Shown piece by piece: positions 38,164-51,908 of a stretch of DNA of 64,000 bases (position 1 is the stretch's first letter; each line of letters opens with the position of its first letter). The stretch is from Liolophura sinensis. Taxonomy: Eukaryota; Mollusca; Polyplacophora; Chitonida; Chitonidae. The DNA is taken from NCBI RefSeq assembly GCF_032854445.1, contig NW_027017956.1, positions 62,001-126,000 on the forward strand. Reading direction: 5' to 3'. The notes under the pieces are model-generated. The model worked only from the letters and a program-made list of their open reading frames with translations, made no database searches and had not been told where the DNA came from. Both the position numbers and the translations under genes were made by a program.

Positions 38164-40690
38164 TAGCATGCTCAGTTACAAGATAAATAGTGTAAACATT
38201 ATATTATCACGCTCACTTACAAGGTAAACATTGTAATCATTATAATAGAAAGCTCAGTTACAAAATGAAAATTGTAATCATAATAGCATGTTCAGTTACA
38301 AGATGAATATTGTAATCATTATAATAACATCATCAGTTACAAAATGAACATTGTATTCATTATATTAGCACGTTCAATTACAACATGAACATTGTAATCT
38401 TTATAATAGCATGCTCAGTTACAAGATGAACATTGTAAACAGTATAATAGCGTGCCCATTTACAAAATAAACATTGTCATCATTATAATAGCATGCTAAG
38501 TTACAAGATGAACATTGTAATCATTAAAAAAACATCATCAGTTACAAGGTGAACATTGTAATCTTTGTAATAGCATGTTCAGTTACAAAGTGAACATTGT
38601 AATCCTTAAAATTGCATGTTTAGTTACAAAGTGAACATTGTAATCATTATAAAAACATCATCAGTTGCAAGGTGAACATTGTAATCAGTATATAAGTATG
38701 CTCAGTTGCAAAATGGACATTGTAATCATTACAATAGCATATTCAGTTACAAGATGAACATTGTAATCATTATAATAATGCGCTCAGTTACAAGGTGAAC
38801 CATGTAATCATTGTAATAGCATGTTCAGTTACAAAGTGAACATTGTAATCCTTAAAATTGCATGTTCAGTTACAAAGTGAACATTGTAATCATTATAAAA
38901 ACATCATCAGTTGCAAGGTGAACACTGTAATCAGTATATAAGTATGCTCAGTTGCAAAATGGACATTGTAATCATTACAATAGCATATTCAGTTACAAGA
39001 TGAACATTGTAATCATTATAATAATGCGCTCAGTTACAAGGTGAACCATGTAATCATTGTAATAGCATGTTCAGTTACAAAGTGAACATTGTAATCCTTA
39101 TAATTGCATGTTCAGTTACAAGATGAACATTGTAATCATTATAAAAACATAAACAGTTACAAGGTGAACATTGTAATCAGTATACAAGCATGCTCAGTTG
39201 CAAAATGGACATTGTAATCATTACATTAGCATATTCACTTACAAGATGAATATTGTAATTATTATAATAACATCATCAGTTACAATGTAAACATTGTATT
39301 CATTATATTAGCTCCTTCATTTACAAGATAAACATTGTAATCATTATAAAAGCATGTTCAGCTACAAGGTGAACATAGTAATCATTTTAAAAACATGCTC
39401 AGTTGCAAGATGAAGATTGTAATCGACATAATAGCATGTTCAGTTATAAGATGAACATTGTAATCATTATAAAAACATCATCAGTTGCAAGGTGAACATT
39501 GTAATCAGTATACAAGCATGCTCAGTTGCAAGATAAACATTGTAATCATTACATTAGCATATTCTTTTACAAGATGAATATTGTAATCATTATAATAACA
39601 TCATCAGTTACAAAGTAAACATTGTATTCATTATATTAGCACGTTCAATTACAAGATGAACATTGTAATCATTATAAAAGCATGTTCAGTTACAAGGTGA
39701 ACATTGTAATCTTTATAAAAACATGCTCAGTTACAAGATGAACATTCTAATCATTATAATAGCATGTTCAGTTACAAGGTGGACATTGTAAGTATAAAAG
39801 CATGCTCAGTTGCAAAATGGACATTGTAATCATTACATAAGCATATTTAGTTTCAAGATGAATATTGTAATCATTATATAAACATCATCAGTTACAAAAT
39901 GAACATTGTATTCATTATATTAGCACGTTCAATTACAAGATGAACATTGTAATCATTATAATATCATGCTCAGTTGCAAGATAAAGATTGTAATCGACAT
40001 AATAGCATGTTCAGTTACAAGATGAACATTGTATTTATTGTAATAGCATGTTCAGTTACAAAGTGAACATTGTAATCCTTATAATTGCATGTTCAGTTAC
40101 AAGATGAACGTTGTAATCATTATAAAAACATCATCAGTTCCTAGGTGAACATTGTAATCAGTATACAAGCATGCTCAGTTGCAAAATGGACATTGTAATC
40201 ATTGCAATAGCGTATTCAGTTACAAGATGAACATTGCAATCATTATAATAATGTGCTCAGTTACAAGGAGAACATTGAAATCATTACAATAGCGTGCTCA
40301 GTTACAAGGTGAACATTGTAATCATTATAAAAACATGCCCAGTTACAAGATGAACATTGTAATAGTTAAAATAGCATGCTCAAATACAAGATGAGCAATG
40401 TAATCATTATAATAGCATGCTCAATTACAAGATGAAAATTGTAATTCGTATAATAGCATGCTCAGTTACAACATTAACATTGTAATCATTATAATAGCAT
40501 GTTCAGTTACAAGATGAACATTGTAATCAGTATAATAGCATGCTCAGTTACAAAATTAATATTTTAATTATTACACTAGTATGCCCAGTTACAAGATGAA
40601 CATTGTAATCAGTATAATAGCGTGCTCAGTTACAAGATGAGCAATGTAATCATTATAATAGCATGTTCAGTTACCAGATGAACATTGTAA
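38164..40690. repeat. 41-bp minisatellite block S10 (about 62 monomers)
   Basis: Same length and monomer order as S9, including the two 246-bp sub-repeats (CCTTAAAATTGCATG at 38604 and 38850). Confidence 0.97.
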
Positions 40691-41588
40691 GAATTATTTT
40701 TAGAATAAATCGCTTCCAAACTCTGGTATATTCACCTTAGTTTAACTAAACGCCATCATATCGTATTTATGTTAATTACATGTAATATTGTAATAGGCAT
40801 GTTCTTAAGTCAAGTGGCCCTTTGTTAGACTGTTTAGCCTTTCAAAACGGAAACTACAGGTATGCATAGTTAAGAGAACTTAAGTTTGTCCTTTTTTAAA
40901 ACAATTTTCTTCATTCCTCAATGAAAAATACATGCATTGTTTCGCACCCCTATTTGCAGCGTACTGGCAATGGGCCAAATGTGTAGAATACGATATCTGT
41001 GAAATTAATCTGACTGCAATAAGATCAGAAAATTCGACCCCAATTCTTTGATGGTTTTCTCTACGGTTCTTCTATATCGGGACTAGTCTTGCTGACAATG
41101 GTAACTGATGCTCGTCGGCAGGTACACGTACGTTAATGAGATCAATAACTTTGTCTCTTTCTTTCAGGACAAATATGTAACTTATTAAACTAACGGTTTT
41201 GACAGATAAATGTAACAGCTCTGTGATCTCATCATGTTAGAAATGAAATAAAAAATGCGATATAGACGTACTTGAGCTCCTAATATGTTTTTTCCAGAGT
41301 GCTTACGGTGGACTTCGTTTGGATTCTGTGAGGGTTTTGATAGGTCTGTTATATGTTAATTGTGTATTACTGAAAACTCGCTCCACTAACATTATATATA
41401 CAAACATGTATGCTTAAAGCCTTCCTTTCACTAGGAAATAAAATAGCCTGAGTAGGAGCCTTGTCAGGTGGGGTTATGTATGGGAGGACTAAGGTTTGCC
41501 TGAAGTGAAAGACATAGGTACAGTAAATGGCGCAGAGACATACATGTCTTTACAGATAAATGTTATCTGATCGTCAGTTGCACAGACC
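40691..41588. repeat. Unique block, copy 10 (lineage C)
   Basis: Begins like copy 9 (CATAGTTAAG), then diverges with CAATTTTCTTC, AACTGATGC and TTTACAGATAAATG. The end of the 4513-bp homology therefore lies near 40900. Confidence 0.9.
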
Positions 41589-41954
41589 GGCCCGGATAGC
41601 ACAGTTGGTAGAGCGTCCGCTTCGGGACCGGTAGATCCAGGATCAATCCTTGGTCGAGTCACACCTAAGACTTTAAAAGAGGAAGTTGTGACATCCTCGT
41701 TTGGCGTTCAGCATGAAGAGGGATAGTGCAACGACTGGTTGACCCGTTTCAGTATAATGGCTCGGGCGGGGCGGCTTACTTGCCTTCGGTAAGTCGTCTC
41801 AGTGATGCAGCACTAAATAAAAGAGCGGTGAAAATCCGTCCTGCAACAAGGAGGCACATTACACGTGCATGCACCCTAATGATTCCTTCGTCGTCATATG
41901 ACTGAAAAATTGTTGAGTACGACGTTAAACCCCAAGCACTCACTCACTCACTCA
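41589..41954 (+). mobile_element. SINE copy 10
   Basis: 366 bp, with GTGACATCC and ATTACACG as in copies 3 and 6. Private GAAGAGGGATAG. Confidence 0.85.
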
Positions 41955-42676
41955 GTTGCACAGCGACATACATGTCTATACAGAAAAATGCTATCTGATC
42001 GCAGTCAGTGTAAAATTCCTGACGGTGTTTACTGTGCAGCAGAGATTCAGGATGGTGCTTACTGTGTAGCAGAGTTTCAGGATGGTATTTACTGTGCAGC
42101 AGAGATTCAGGATGGTGTTTACGGTGCAACAGAGATTCAGTATGGTGTTAATTGATTTAATCAACGATTCAGGAAAACACAGTGATCCAGGTTTAGAAGC
42201 TTCAGGTTATATTAATATCTTGAAGTAATGATACTGCGTTGCTTGAAACCATTTAAACATCCGAATTCCACTGACTCTGTCAACACGCTGGATGAAAGAA
42301 TATATTGGAGTGAAATCAGATAGAGAAACACATGATTTTCTATCGGCCTCACAACGTTTTACATTTTACTTACTTATTTAATTTTTGTTTGAGGAGGGCC
42401 TCAGTTACCGAGGGGGTCAGCACGCCATCGCCCTCTGTAATCCCACATGGAACACTGGGGTTAGAGCTGATTTCCTAGCTGGCACCATCTTTTAAGTGTC
42501 AATATTGAGAAATGCCTTCTATTTCTTCTCAACGATCAACGGTACAAAGACGCAGTTTGGACCAAATACACGCTAAAAAGCTCATCTTATCCCCACACAT
42601 TATCCACACTAAATATTTCATTTTTCCCCTCAGCTGAAATAGACTAAATCCAGTTAAAGAGACTCGTGTCTTATGA
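41955..42676. repeat. Long-form right segment, copy 10
   Basis: Grouped with copies 3 and 6 by CTGTGCAGC, AGTGTCAATATT and AAGACGCAG, but with CATTTTACTTAC of the other subgroup. Private AAATATTTC. Confidence 0.85.
42015..42154 (+). repeat. 30-bp minisatellite, 4.5 copies (copy 10)
   Basis: Third unit carries TGTGCAGC as in copies 3 and 6. Confidence 0.9.
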
Positions 42677-44546
42677 TAGCATGCTCAGTTACAAGATAAA
42701 CATTGTAAACATTATATTATCACGCTCACTTACAAGGAAAACATTGTAATCATTATAATAGAAAGCTCAGTTACAAGATGAAAATTGTAATCATAATAGC
42801 ATGTTCAGTTACAAGATGAATATTGTAATCATTATAATAATGTGCTCAGTTACAAGGTGAACAATGTAATCATTGTAAAAGCATGTTCAGTTACAAAGTG
42901 AACATTGTATTCCTTATAATTGCATGTTCACTTTCAAAGTGAACATTGTAATCATTATAAAAACATCATCAGTTGCAAAGTGAAAATTGTAATCAGTATA
43001 CAAGCATGCTCAGTTGCAAAATGGACATTGTAATCATTACAATAGCATATTCACTTACAACATGAACATTGTAATCATTATAATAATGTGCTCAGTTACA
43101 AGGTGAACAATGTAATCATTGTAATAGCATCTTCAGTTACAAAGTGAACATTGTAATCCGTATAATTGCATGTTCAGTTACAAGATGAACATTGTAATCA
43201 TTATAAAAAGTAAACAGTTTCAAGGTGAACATTGTAATCAGTATACAAGCATGCTCAGTTGCAAAATGGACATTGTAATCATTACATTAGCATATTCACT
43301 TACAAGATGAATATTGTAATCATTATAATAACATCATCAGTTACAACATAAGCATTGTATTCATTATATTAGCTCGTTGACTTACAAGATAAACATTGTA
43401 ATCATTATAAAAGCATGTTCAGTTACAAGGTGAACATAGTAATCATTTTAAAAACATGCTCAGTTGCAAGATGAAGATTGTAATCGACATAATAGCATGT
43501 TCAGTTACAAGATGAACATTGTGATCATTATAAAAACATCATCAGTTGCAAGGTGAACATTGTAATTAGTATACAAGCATGCTCAGTTGCAAGATAAACA
43601 TTGTAATCATTACATTAGCATATTCACTTACAAGATGAATATTGTAATCATTATAATAACATCATCAGTTACAAAGTAAACATTGTATTCATTATATTAG
43701 CACGTTCAATTACAAGATGAACATTGTAATCATTATAAAAGCATGTTCAGTTACAAGGTGAACATTGTAATCTTTATAATAGCATGTTCAGTTACAAGGT
43801 GGACATTGTAAGTATAAAAGCATGCTCAGTTGCAAAATGGACATTGTAATCATTACATAAGCATATTCAGTTACAAGATGAATATTGTAATCATTATAAT
43901 AACATCATCAGTTACAAAATGAACATTGTATTCATTATATTAGCACGTTCAATTACAAGATGAACGTTGTAATCATTATAATATCATGCTCAGTTGCAAG
44001 ATGAAGATTGTAATCGACATAATAGCATGTTCAGTTACAAGATGAACATTGTAAACATTGTAATAGCATGTTCAGTTGCAAAGTGAATATTGTAATCCTT
44101 ATAATTGCATGTTCAGTTACAAGATGAACATTGTAATCATTATAAAAACATCATCAGTTCCAAGGTGAACATTGTAATCAGTATACAAGCATGCTCAGTT
44201 GCAAAATGGACATTGTAATCATTGCAATAGCATATTCAGTTACAAGATGAGCAATGTAATCATTATAATAGCATGCTCAATTACAAGATGAAGATTGTAA
44301 TTCGTATAATAGCATGTTCAGTTACAACATGAACATTGTAATCATTATAATAGCATGTTCAGTTACAAGATGAACATTGTAATCAGTATAATAGCATGCT
44401 CAGTTACAAAATTAATATTTTAATTATTACACTAGTATGCCCAGTTACAAGATGAACATTGTAATCAGTATAATAGCGTGCTCAGTTACAAGATGAGCAA
44501 TGTAATCATTATAATAGCATGTTCAGTTACCAGATGAACATTGTAA
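42677..44546. repeat. 41-bp minisatellite block S11 (about 46 monomers), chimeric
   Basis: Starts with the long-form string, but near 42838 jumps into a short-form lineage B string (AATAATGTGCTCAG, then GTATTCCTTATAAT and TTCACTTTCAAAG). The same run, including the rare TTCACTTTCAAAG, occurs at about 62230-62340. The result is a shortened recombinant block. Confidence 0.96.
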
Positions 44547-45444
44547 GAATTATTTTTAGAATAAATCGCTTCCAAACTCTGGTATATTCACCTTAGTTTA
44601 ACTAAACGCCATCATATCGTATTTATGTTAATTACATGTAATATTTTAATAGGCATGTTCTTAAATCAAATGGCCCTTTGTTAGGCTGTTTAGCCTTTCA
44701 AAACGGAAACTACAGGTATGCATATTTAAGAGAACTTAAGTTTGTCCTTTTTTAAAACCATTTTCTTCATTCCTCAATGAAAAATACATGCATTGTTTCG
44801 CACCCCTATTTGCAGCGTTCTGGCAATGGGCCAAATGTGTAGAATACGATATCTGTGAAATTAATCTGACTGCAATAAAATCAGAAAATTCGACCCCAAT
44901 TCTTTTATGGTTTTCTCTACGGTTCTTCTATATCGGGACTAGTCTTGCTGACAATGGTAACTCATGCTCGTCGGCAGGTACACGTACGTTAATGAGATCA
45001 ATAACTTTGTCTCTTTCTTTCAGGACAAATATGTAACTTATTAAACTAACGGTTTTGACAGATAAATGTAACAGCTCTGTGATCTCATCATGTTAGAAAT
45101 GAAATAAAAAATGCGATATAGACGTACTTGAGCTCCTAATATGTTTTTTCCAGAGTGCTTACGGTGGACTTCGTTTGGATTCTGTGAGGGTTTTGATAGG
45201 TCTGTTATATGTTAATTGTGTATTACTGAAAACTCGCTCCACTAACATTATATATACAAACATGTATGCTTAAAGCCTTCCTTTCACTAGGAAATAAAAT
45301 AGCCTGAGTAGGAGCCTTGTCAGGTGGGGTTATGTATGGGAGGACTAAGGTTTGCCTGAAGTGAAAGACATAGGTACAGTAAATGGCGCAGAGACATACA
45401 TGTCTTTACAAATAAATGTTATCTGATCGTCAGTTGCACAGACC
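44547..45444. repeat. Unique block, copy 11 (lineage A)
   Basis: Carries both CTTTTATGG and AACTCATGC, so the two stops present in other copies are absent and an 82-codon frame (44788-45036) is open. Private TTAGGCTG. The frame is interrupted in every other copy, so this looks like chance, not a preserved gene. Confidence 0.9.
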
Positions 45445-45810
45445 GGCCCGGATAGCACAGTTGGTAGAGCGTCCGCTTCGGGACCGGTAGATCCAGGATC
45501 AATCCTTGGTCGAGTCACACCTAAGACTTTAAAAGAGGAAGTTGTGACTTCCTCGTTTGGCGTTCAGCATGAAGGGGGATAGTGCAACGACTGGTTGACC
45601 CGTTTCAGTATAATGGCTCGGGCGGGGCCGCTTACTTGCCTTCGGTAAGTCGTCTCAGTGATGCAGCACTAAATAAAAGAGCGGTGAAAATCCGTCCTGC
45701 AACAAGGAGGCACATTAAACGTGCATGCACCCTAATGATTCCTTCGTCGTCATATGACTGAAAAATTGTTGAGTACGACGTTAAACCCCAAGCACTCACT
45801 CACTCACTCA
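45445..45810 (+). mobile_element. SINE copy 11
   Basis: 366 bp, with the intact core stem. Private GGGGCCGCTT alters one base of the second stem (CGGCTTAC to CCGCTTAC). Confidence 0.85.
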
Positions 45811-45828
45811 GTTGCACAGCGACATACA

Positions 45829-48800
45829 TACAAGATGAAGATTGTAATCGACATAATAGCATGTTCAGTTACAAAATGAACATTGTAATCATTGTAATAG
45901 CATGTTAAGTTACAAAGTGAACATTGTAATCCTTATAATTGCATGTTCAGTTACAAGATGAACATTGTAATCATTATAAAAACATCATCAGCTGCAAGGT
46001 GAACATTGTAATCAGTATACAAGCATGCTCAGTTGCAAAATGGACATTGTAATCATTACAATAGCATATTCAGTTACAAGATGAACATTGTAATCATTAT
46101 AATCATGTGCTCAGTTACAAGGTGAACATTGTAATCATTACAATAGCGTGCTCAGTTACAAGATGAACATTGTAATCATTATAAAAACATGCCCAGTTAC
46201 AAGATGAACATTGTAATAGTTAAAATAGCATGATCAGTTACGAAGTGAACATTGTAATCATTATAATAGCATGCTCAGTTGCAAGATAAACATTGTAATC
46301 ATTATAATATCATTTTCAGTTACAAGATGAAGATTGTAATCGACATAATAGCATGTTCAGTTACAAGATGAACATTTTAATCATTGTAATAGCATGTTCA
46401 GTTACAAAGTAAACATTGTAATCATTATAATAGCGTCAACGGTTACAAAATCACCATTGTAATCAATATAATAGCATGCTCAGTTACAAAATGAATATTG
46501 CAATTATTATATTAGCATATGTAGTTACAAGATGAACATTGTAATCATTATTATAGCATATGTAGTTACAAGATGAACATTTTAATCATTATAAAAACAT
46601 CATCAGTTACAAGGTGAACATTGTAATCAGTATAAAAGCATGCTCAGTTGCAAAATGGATATTGTAATCATTACATTGGCATATTCACTTACAAGATGAA
46701 CATTGTAATCATTATAATAATGTGCTCAGTTACAAGGTGAACAATGTAATCATTGTAATAGCATGTTCAGTTACAAAGTGAACATTGTAATCCTTATAAT
46801 TGCATGTTCAGTTACAAAGTGAACATTGTAATCATTATAAAAACATCATCAGTTGCAAGGTGAACATTGTAATCAGTATACAAGCATGCTCAGTTGCAAA
46901 ATGGACATTGTAATCATTACAATAGCATATTCAGTTACAAGATGAACATTGTAATCATTATAATAATGCGCTCAGTTACAAGGTGAACAATGTAATCATT
47001 GTAATAGCATCTTCAGTTACAAAGTGAACATTGTAATCCTTATAATTGCATGTTCAGTTATAAGATGAACATTGTAATCATTATAAAAACATAAACAGTT
47101 ACAAGGTGAACATTGTAATCAGTATACAAGCATGCTCAGTTGCAAAATGGACATTGTAATCATTACATTAGCATATTCACTTACAAGATGAATATTGTAA
47201 TCATTATAATAACATCACCAGTTACAACATAAGCATTGTATTCATTATATTAGCTCGTTCACTTACAAGATAGACATTGTAATCATTATAAAAGCATGTT
47301 CAGTTACAAGGTGAACATAGTAATCATTTTAAAAACATGCTCAGTTGCAAGATGAAGATTGTAATCGACATAATAGCATGTTCAGTTATAAGATGAACAT
47401 TGTAATCATTATAAAAACATCATCAGTTGCAAGGTGAACATTGTAATCAGTATACAAGCATGCTCAGTTGCAAGACAAACATTGTAATCATTACATTAGC
47501 ATATTCACTTACAAGATGAATATTGTAATCATTATAATAACATCATCAGTTACAAAGTAAACATTGTATTCATTATATTAGCACGTTCAATTACAAGATG
47601 AACATTGTAATCATTATAAAAGCATGTTCAGTTACAAGGTGAACATTGTAATCTTTATAAAATCATGCTCAGTTACAAGATGAACATTCTAATCATTATA
47701 ATAGCATGTTCAGTTACAAGGTGGACATTGTAAGTATAAAAGCATGCTCAGTTGCAAAATGGACATTGTAATCATTACATAAGCATATTTAGTTACAAGA
47801 TGAATATTGTAATTATTATAATAACATCATCAGTTACAAAATGAACATTGTATTCAATATATATGCACGTTCAATTACAAGATGAACATTGTAATCATTA
47901 TAATATCATGCTCAGTTGCAAGATAAAGATTGTAATTGACATAATAGCATATTCAGTTACAAGATGAACATTGTAATCATTGTAATAGCATGTTCAGTTA
48001 CAAAGTGAACATTGTAATCCTTATAATTGCATGTTCAGTTACAAGATGAACGTTGTAATCATTATAAAAACATCATCAGTTTCTAGGTGAACATTGTAAT
48101 CAGTATACAAGCATGCTCAGTTGCAAAATGGACATTGTAATCATTGCAATAGCATATTCAGTTACAAGATGAACATTGCAATCATTATAATAATGTGCTC
48201 AGTTACAAGGAGAACATTGAAATCATTACAATAGCGTGCTCAGTTACAAGGTGAACATTGTAATCATTATAATATCATGCCCAGTTACAAGATGAACATT
48301 GTAATAGTTAAAATAGCATGCTCAAATACAAGATGAGCAATGTAATCATTATAATAGCATGCTCAGTTGCAAGATAAACATTGTAATCATTATAATATCA
48401 TTTTCAGTTACAAGATGAAGATTGTAATCGACATAATAGCATGTTCAGTTACAAGATGAACATTGTAATCATTGTAATAGCATGTTCAGTTACAAAGTAA
48501 ACATTGTAATCATTATAATAGCGTCAACGGTTACAAAATCACCATTGTAATCAATATAATAGCATGCTCAGTTACAAAATGAATATTGCAAATATTATAT
48601 TAGCATATGTAGTTACAAGATGACATTGTAATCATTATTATAGCATATGTAGTTACAAGATGAACATTTTAATCATTATAAAAACATCATCAGTTACAAG
48701 GTGAACATTGTAATCAGTATAAAAGCATGCTCAGTTGCAAAATGGATATTGTAATCATTACATTAGCATATTCACTTACAAGATGAACATTGTAATCATT

Positions 48801-51800
48801 ATAATAATGTGCTCAGTTACAAGGTGAACAATGTAATCATTGTAATAGCATGTTCAGTTACAAAGTGAACATTGTAATCCTTATAATTGCATGTTCAGTT
48901 ACAAAGTGAACATTGTAATCATTATAAAAACATCATCAGTTGCAAGGTGAACATTGTAATCAGTATACAGGCATCCTCAGTTGCAAAATGGACATTGTAA
49001 TCATTACAATAGGATATTCAGTTACAAGATGAACATTGTAATCATTATAATAATGCGCTCAGTTACAAGGTGAACAATGTAATCATTGTAATAGCATGTT
49101 CAGTTACAAAGTGAACATTGCAATCCTTATAATTGCATGTTCAGTTATAAGATGAACATTGTAATCATTATAAAAACATAAACAGTTACAAGGTGAACAT
49201 TGTAATCAGTATACAAGCATGCTCAGTTGCAAAATGGACATTGTAATCATTGCAATAGCATATTCAGTTACAAGATGAACATTGCAATCATTATAATAAA
49301 GTGCTCAGTTACAAGGAGAACATTGAAATCATTACAATAGCGTGCTCAGTTACAAGGTGAACATTGTAATCATTATAAAAACATGCCCAGTTACAAGATG
49401 AACATTGTAATAGTTAAAATAGCATGCTCAAATACAAGATGAGCAATGTAATCATTATAATAGCATGCTCAGTTGCAAGATAAACATTGTAATCATTATA
49501 ATATCATTTTCAGTTACAAGATGAAGATTGTAATCGACATAAAAGCATGTTCAGTTACAAGATGAACACTGTAATCATTGTAATAGCATGTTCAGTTACA
49601 AAGTAAACATTGTAATCATTATAATAGCGTCAACGGTTACAAAATCACCATTGTAATCAATATAATAGCATGCTCAGTTACAAAATGAATATTGCAATTA
49701 TTATATTAGCATATGTAGTTACAAGATGACATTGTAATCATTATTATAGCATATGTAGTTACAAGATGAACATTTTAATCATTATAAAAACATCATCAGT
49801 TACAAGGTGAACATTGTAATCAGTATAAAAGCATGCTCAGTTGCAAAATGGATATTGTAATCATTACATTAGCATATTCACTTACAAGATGAACATTGTA
49901 ATCATTATAATAATGTGCTCAGTTACAAGGTGAACAATGTAATCATTGTAATAGCATGTTCCGTTACAAAGTGAACATTGTAATCCTTATAATTGCATGT
50001 TCAGTTACAAAGTGAACATTGTAATCATTGTAATAGCATGTTCCGTTACAAAGTGAACATTGTAATCCTTATAATTGCATGTTCAGTTACAAAGTGAACA
50101 TTGTAATCATTATAAAAACATCATCAGTTGCAAGGTGAACATTGTAATCAGTATACAAGCATCCTCAGTTGCAAAATGGACATTGTAATCATTACAATAG
50201 GATATTCAGTTACAAGATGAACATTGTAATCATTATAATAATGCGCTCAGTTACAAGGTGAACAATGTAATCATTGTAATAGCATGTTCAGTTACAAAGT
50301 GAACATTGTAATCCTTATAATTGCATGTTCAGTTATAAGATGAACATTGTAATCATTATAAAAACATAAACAGTTACAAGGTGAACATTGTAATCAGTAT
50401 ACAAGCATGCTCAGTTGCAAAATGGACATTGTAATCATTACATTAGCATATTCACTTACAAGATGAATATTGTAATCATTATAATAACATCATCAGTTAC
50501 AACATAAGCATTGTATTCATTATATTAGCTCGTTCACTTACAAGATAGACATTGTAATCATTATAAAAGCATGTTCAGTTACAAGGTGAACATAGTAATC
50601 ATTTTAAAAACATGCTCAGTTGCAAGATGAAGATTGTAATCGACATAATAGCATGTTCAGTTATAAGATGAACATTGTAATCATTATAAAAACATCATCA
50701 GTTGCAAGGTGAACATTGCAATCAGTATACAAGCATGCTCAGTTGCAAGATAAACATTGTAATCATTACATTAGCATATTCACTTACAAGATGAATATTG
50801 TAATCATTATAATAACATCATCAGTTACAAAGTAAACATTGTATTCATTATATTAGCACGTTCAATTACAAGATGAACATTGTAATCATTATAAAAGCAT
50901 GTTCAGTTACAAGTATAACATTGTAATCTTTATAAAAAACATGCTCAGTTACAAGATGAACATTCTAATCATTATAATAGCATGTTCAGTTGCAAGGTGG
51001 ACATTGTAAGTATAAAAGCATGCTCAGTTGCAAAATGGACATTGTAATCATTACATAAGCATATTTAGTTACAAGATGAATATTGTAATCATTATAATAA
51101 CATCATCAGTTACAAAATGAACATTGTATTCAATATATTAGCACGTTCAATTACAAGATGAACATTGTAATCATTATAATATCATGCTCAGTTGCAAGAT
51201 AAAGATTGTAATGGACATAATAGCATGTTCAGTTACAAGATGAACATTGTAATCATTGTAATAGCATGTTCAGTTACAAAGTGAACATTGTAATCCTTTT
51301 AATTGCATGTTCAGTTACAAGATGAACATTGTAATCTTTATAAAAACATCATCAGTTCCTAGGTGAACATTGTAATCAGTATACAAGCATGCTCAGTTGC
51401 AAAATGGACATTGTAATCATTGCAATAGCATATTCAGTTACAAGATGAACATTGCAATCATTATAATAATGTGCTCAGTTACAAGGAGAACATTGAAATC
51501 ATTACAATAGCGTGCTCAGTTACAAGGTGAACATTGTAATCATTATAAAAACATGCCCAGTTACAAGATGAACATTGTAATAGTTAAAATAGCATGCTCA
51601 AATACAAGATGAGCAATGTAATCATTATAATAGCATGCTCAATTACAAGATGAAAATTGTAATTCGTATAATAGCATGCTCAGTTACAACATGAACATTG
51701 TAATCATTATAATAGCATGTTCAGTTACAAGATGAACATTGTAATCAGTATAATAGCATGCTCAGTTACAAAATTAATATTTTAATTATTACACTAATAT

Positions 51801-51908
51801 GCCCAGTTACAAGATGAACATTGTAATCAGTATAATAGCGTGCTCAGTTACAAGATGAGCAATGTAATCATTATAATAGCATGTTCAGTTACCAGATGAA
51901 CATTGTAA
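45829..51908. repeat. 41-bp minisatellite block S12 (about 148 monomers), chimeric with internal duplications
   Basis: 6080 bp without a unique block. The GCGTCAACGG marker occurs three times (46433, 48521, 49627). Near 48361 and again near 49467 the sequence passes from the AATACAAGATGAGCAATG monomer, which normally lies shortly before a unique block, into GCTCAGTTGCAAGATAAAC of a post-SINE string. The 1106-bp spacing of these two joins and of the last two markers shows one deletion followed by a 27-monomer duplication. A two-monomer (82 bp) duplication with TGTTCCGTTAC lies at 49951 and 50033. Confidence 0.96.

Larger units (their letters stand above)
32161..40900. repeat. Near-exact tandem duplication with 4513-bp period
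   Basis: Landmarks in the first copy recur exactly 4513 bp later: SINE start 32563/37076, 30-bp repeat 32989/37502, CTCCTTCATTTAC at about 34800/39313, and GTATTTATTG at about 35519/40032. Rare shared states include CCACTCAGC and CATATTCTTTTAC. I saw no difference in about 4.2 kb. It breaks down on the right, where copy 10 has CAATTTTCTTC and AATGAAAAATAC. It is probably the youngest duplication in the window, or an assembly artefact. Confidence 0.85.

Noticed and set aside
44816-45023. Exon-like signals in the unique block (TTTGCAG before, GGCAG/GTACACG after, then TTTCTTTCAG)
   Set aside because: The implied intron between the donor (44978) and next acceptor (45023) is only 46 bp, and most copies have stops inside the implied exon. 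No transcript evidence is available.
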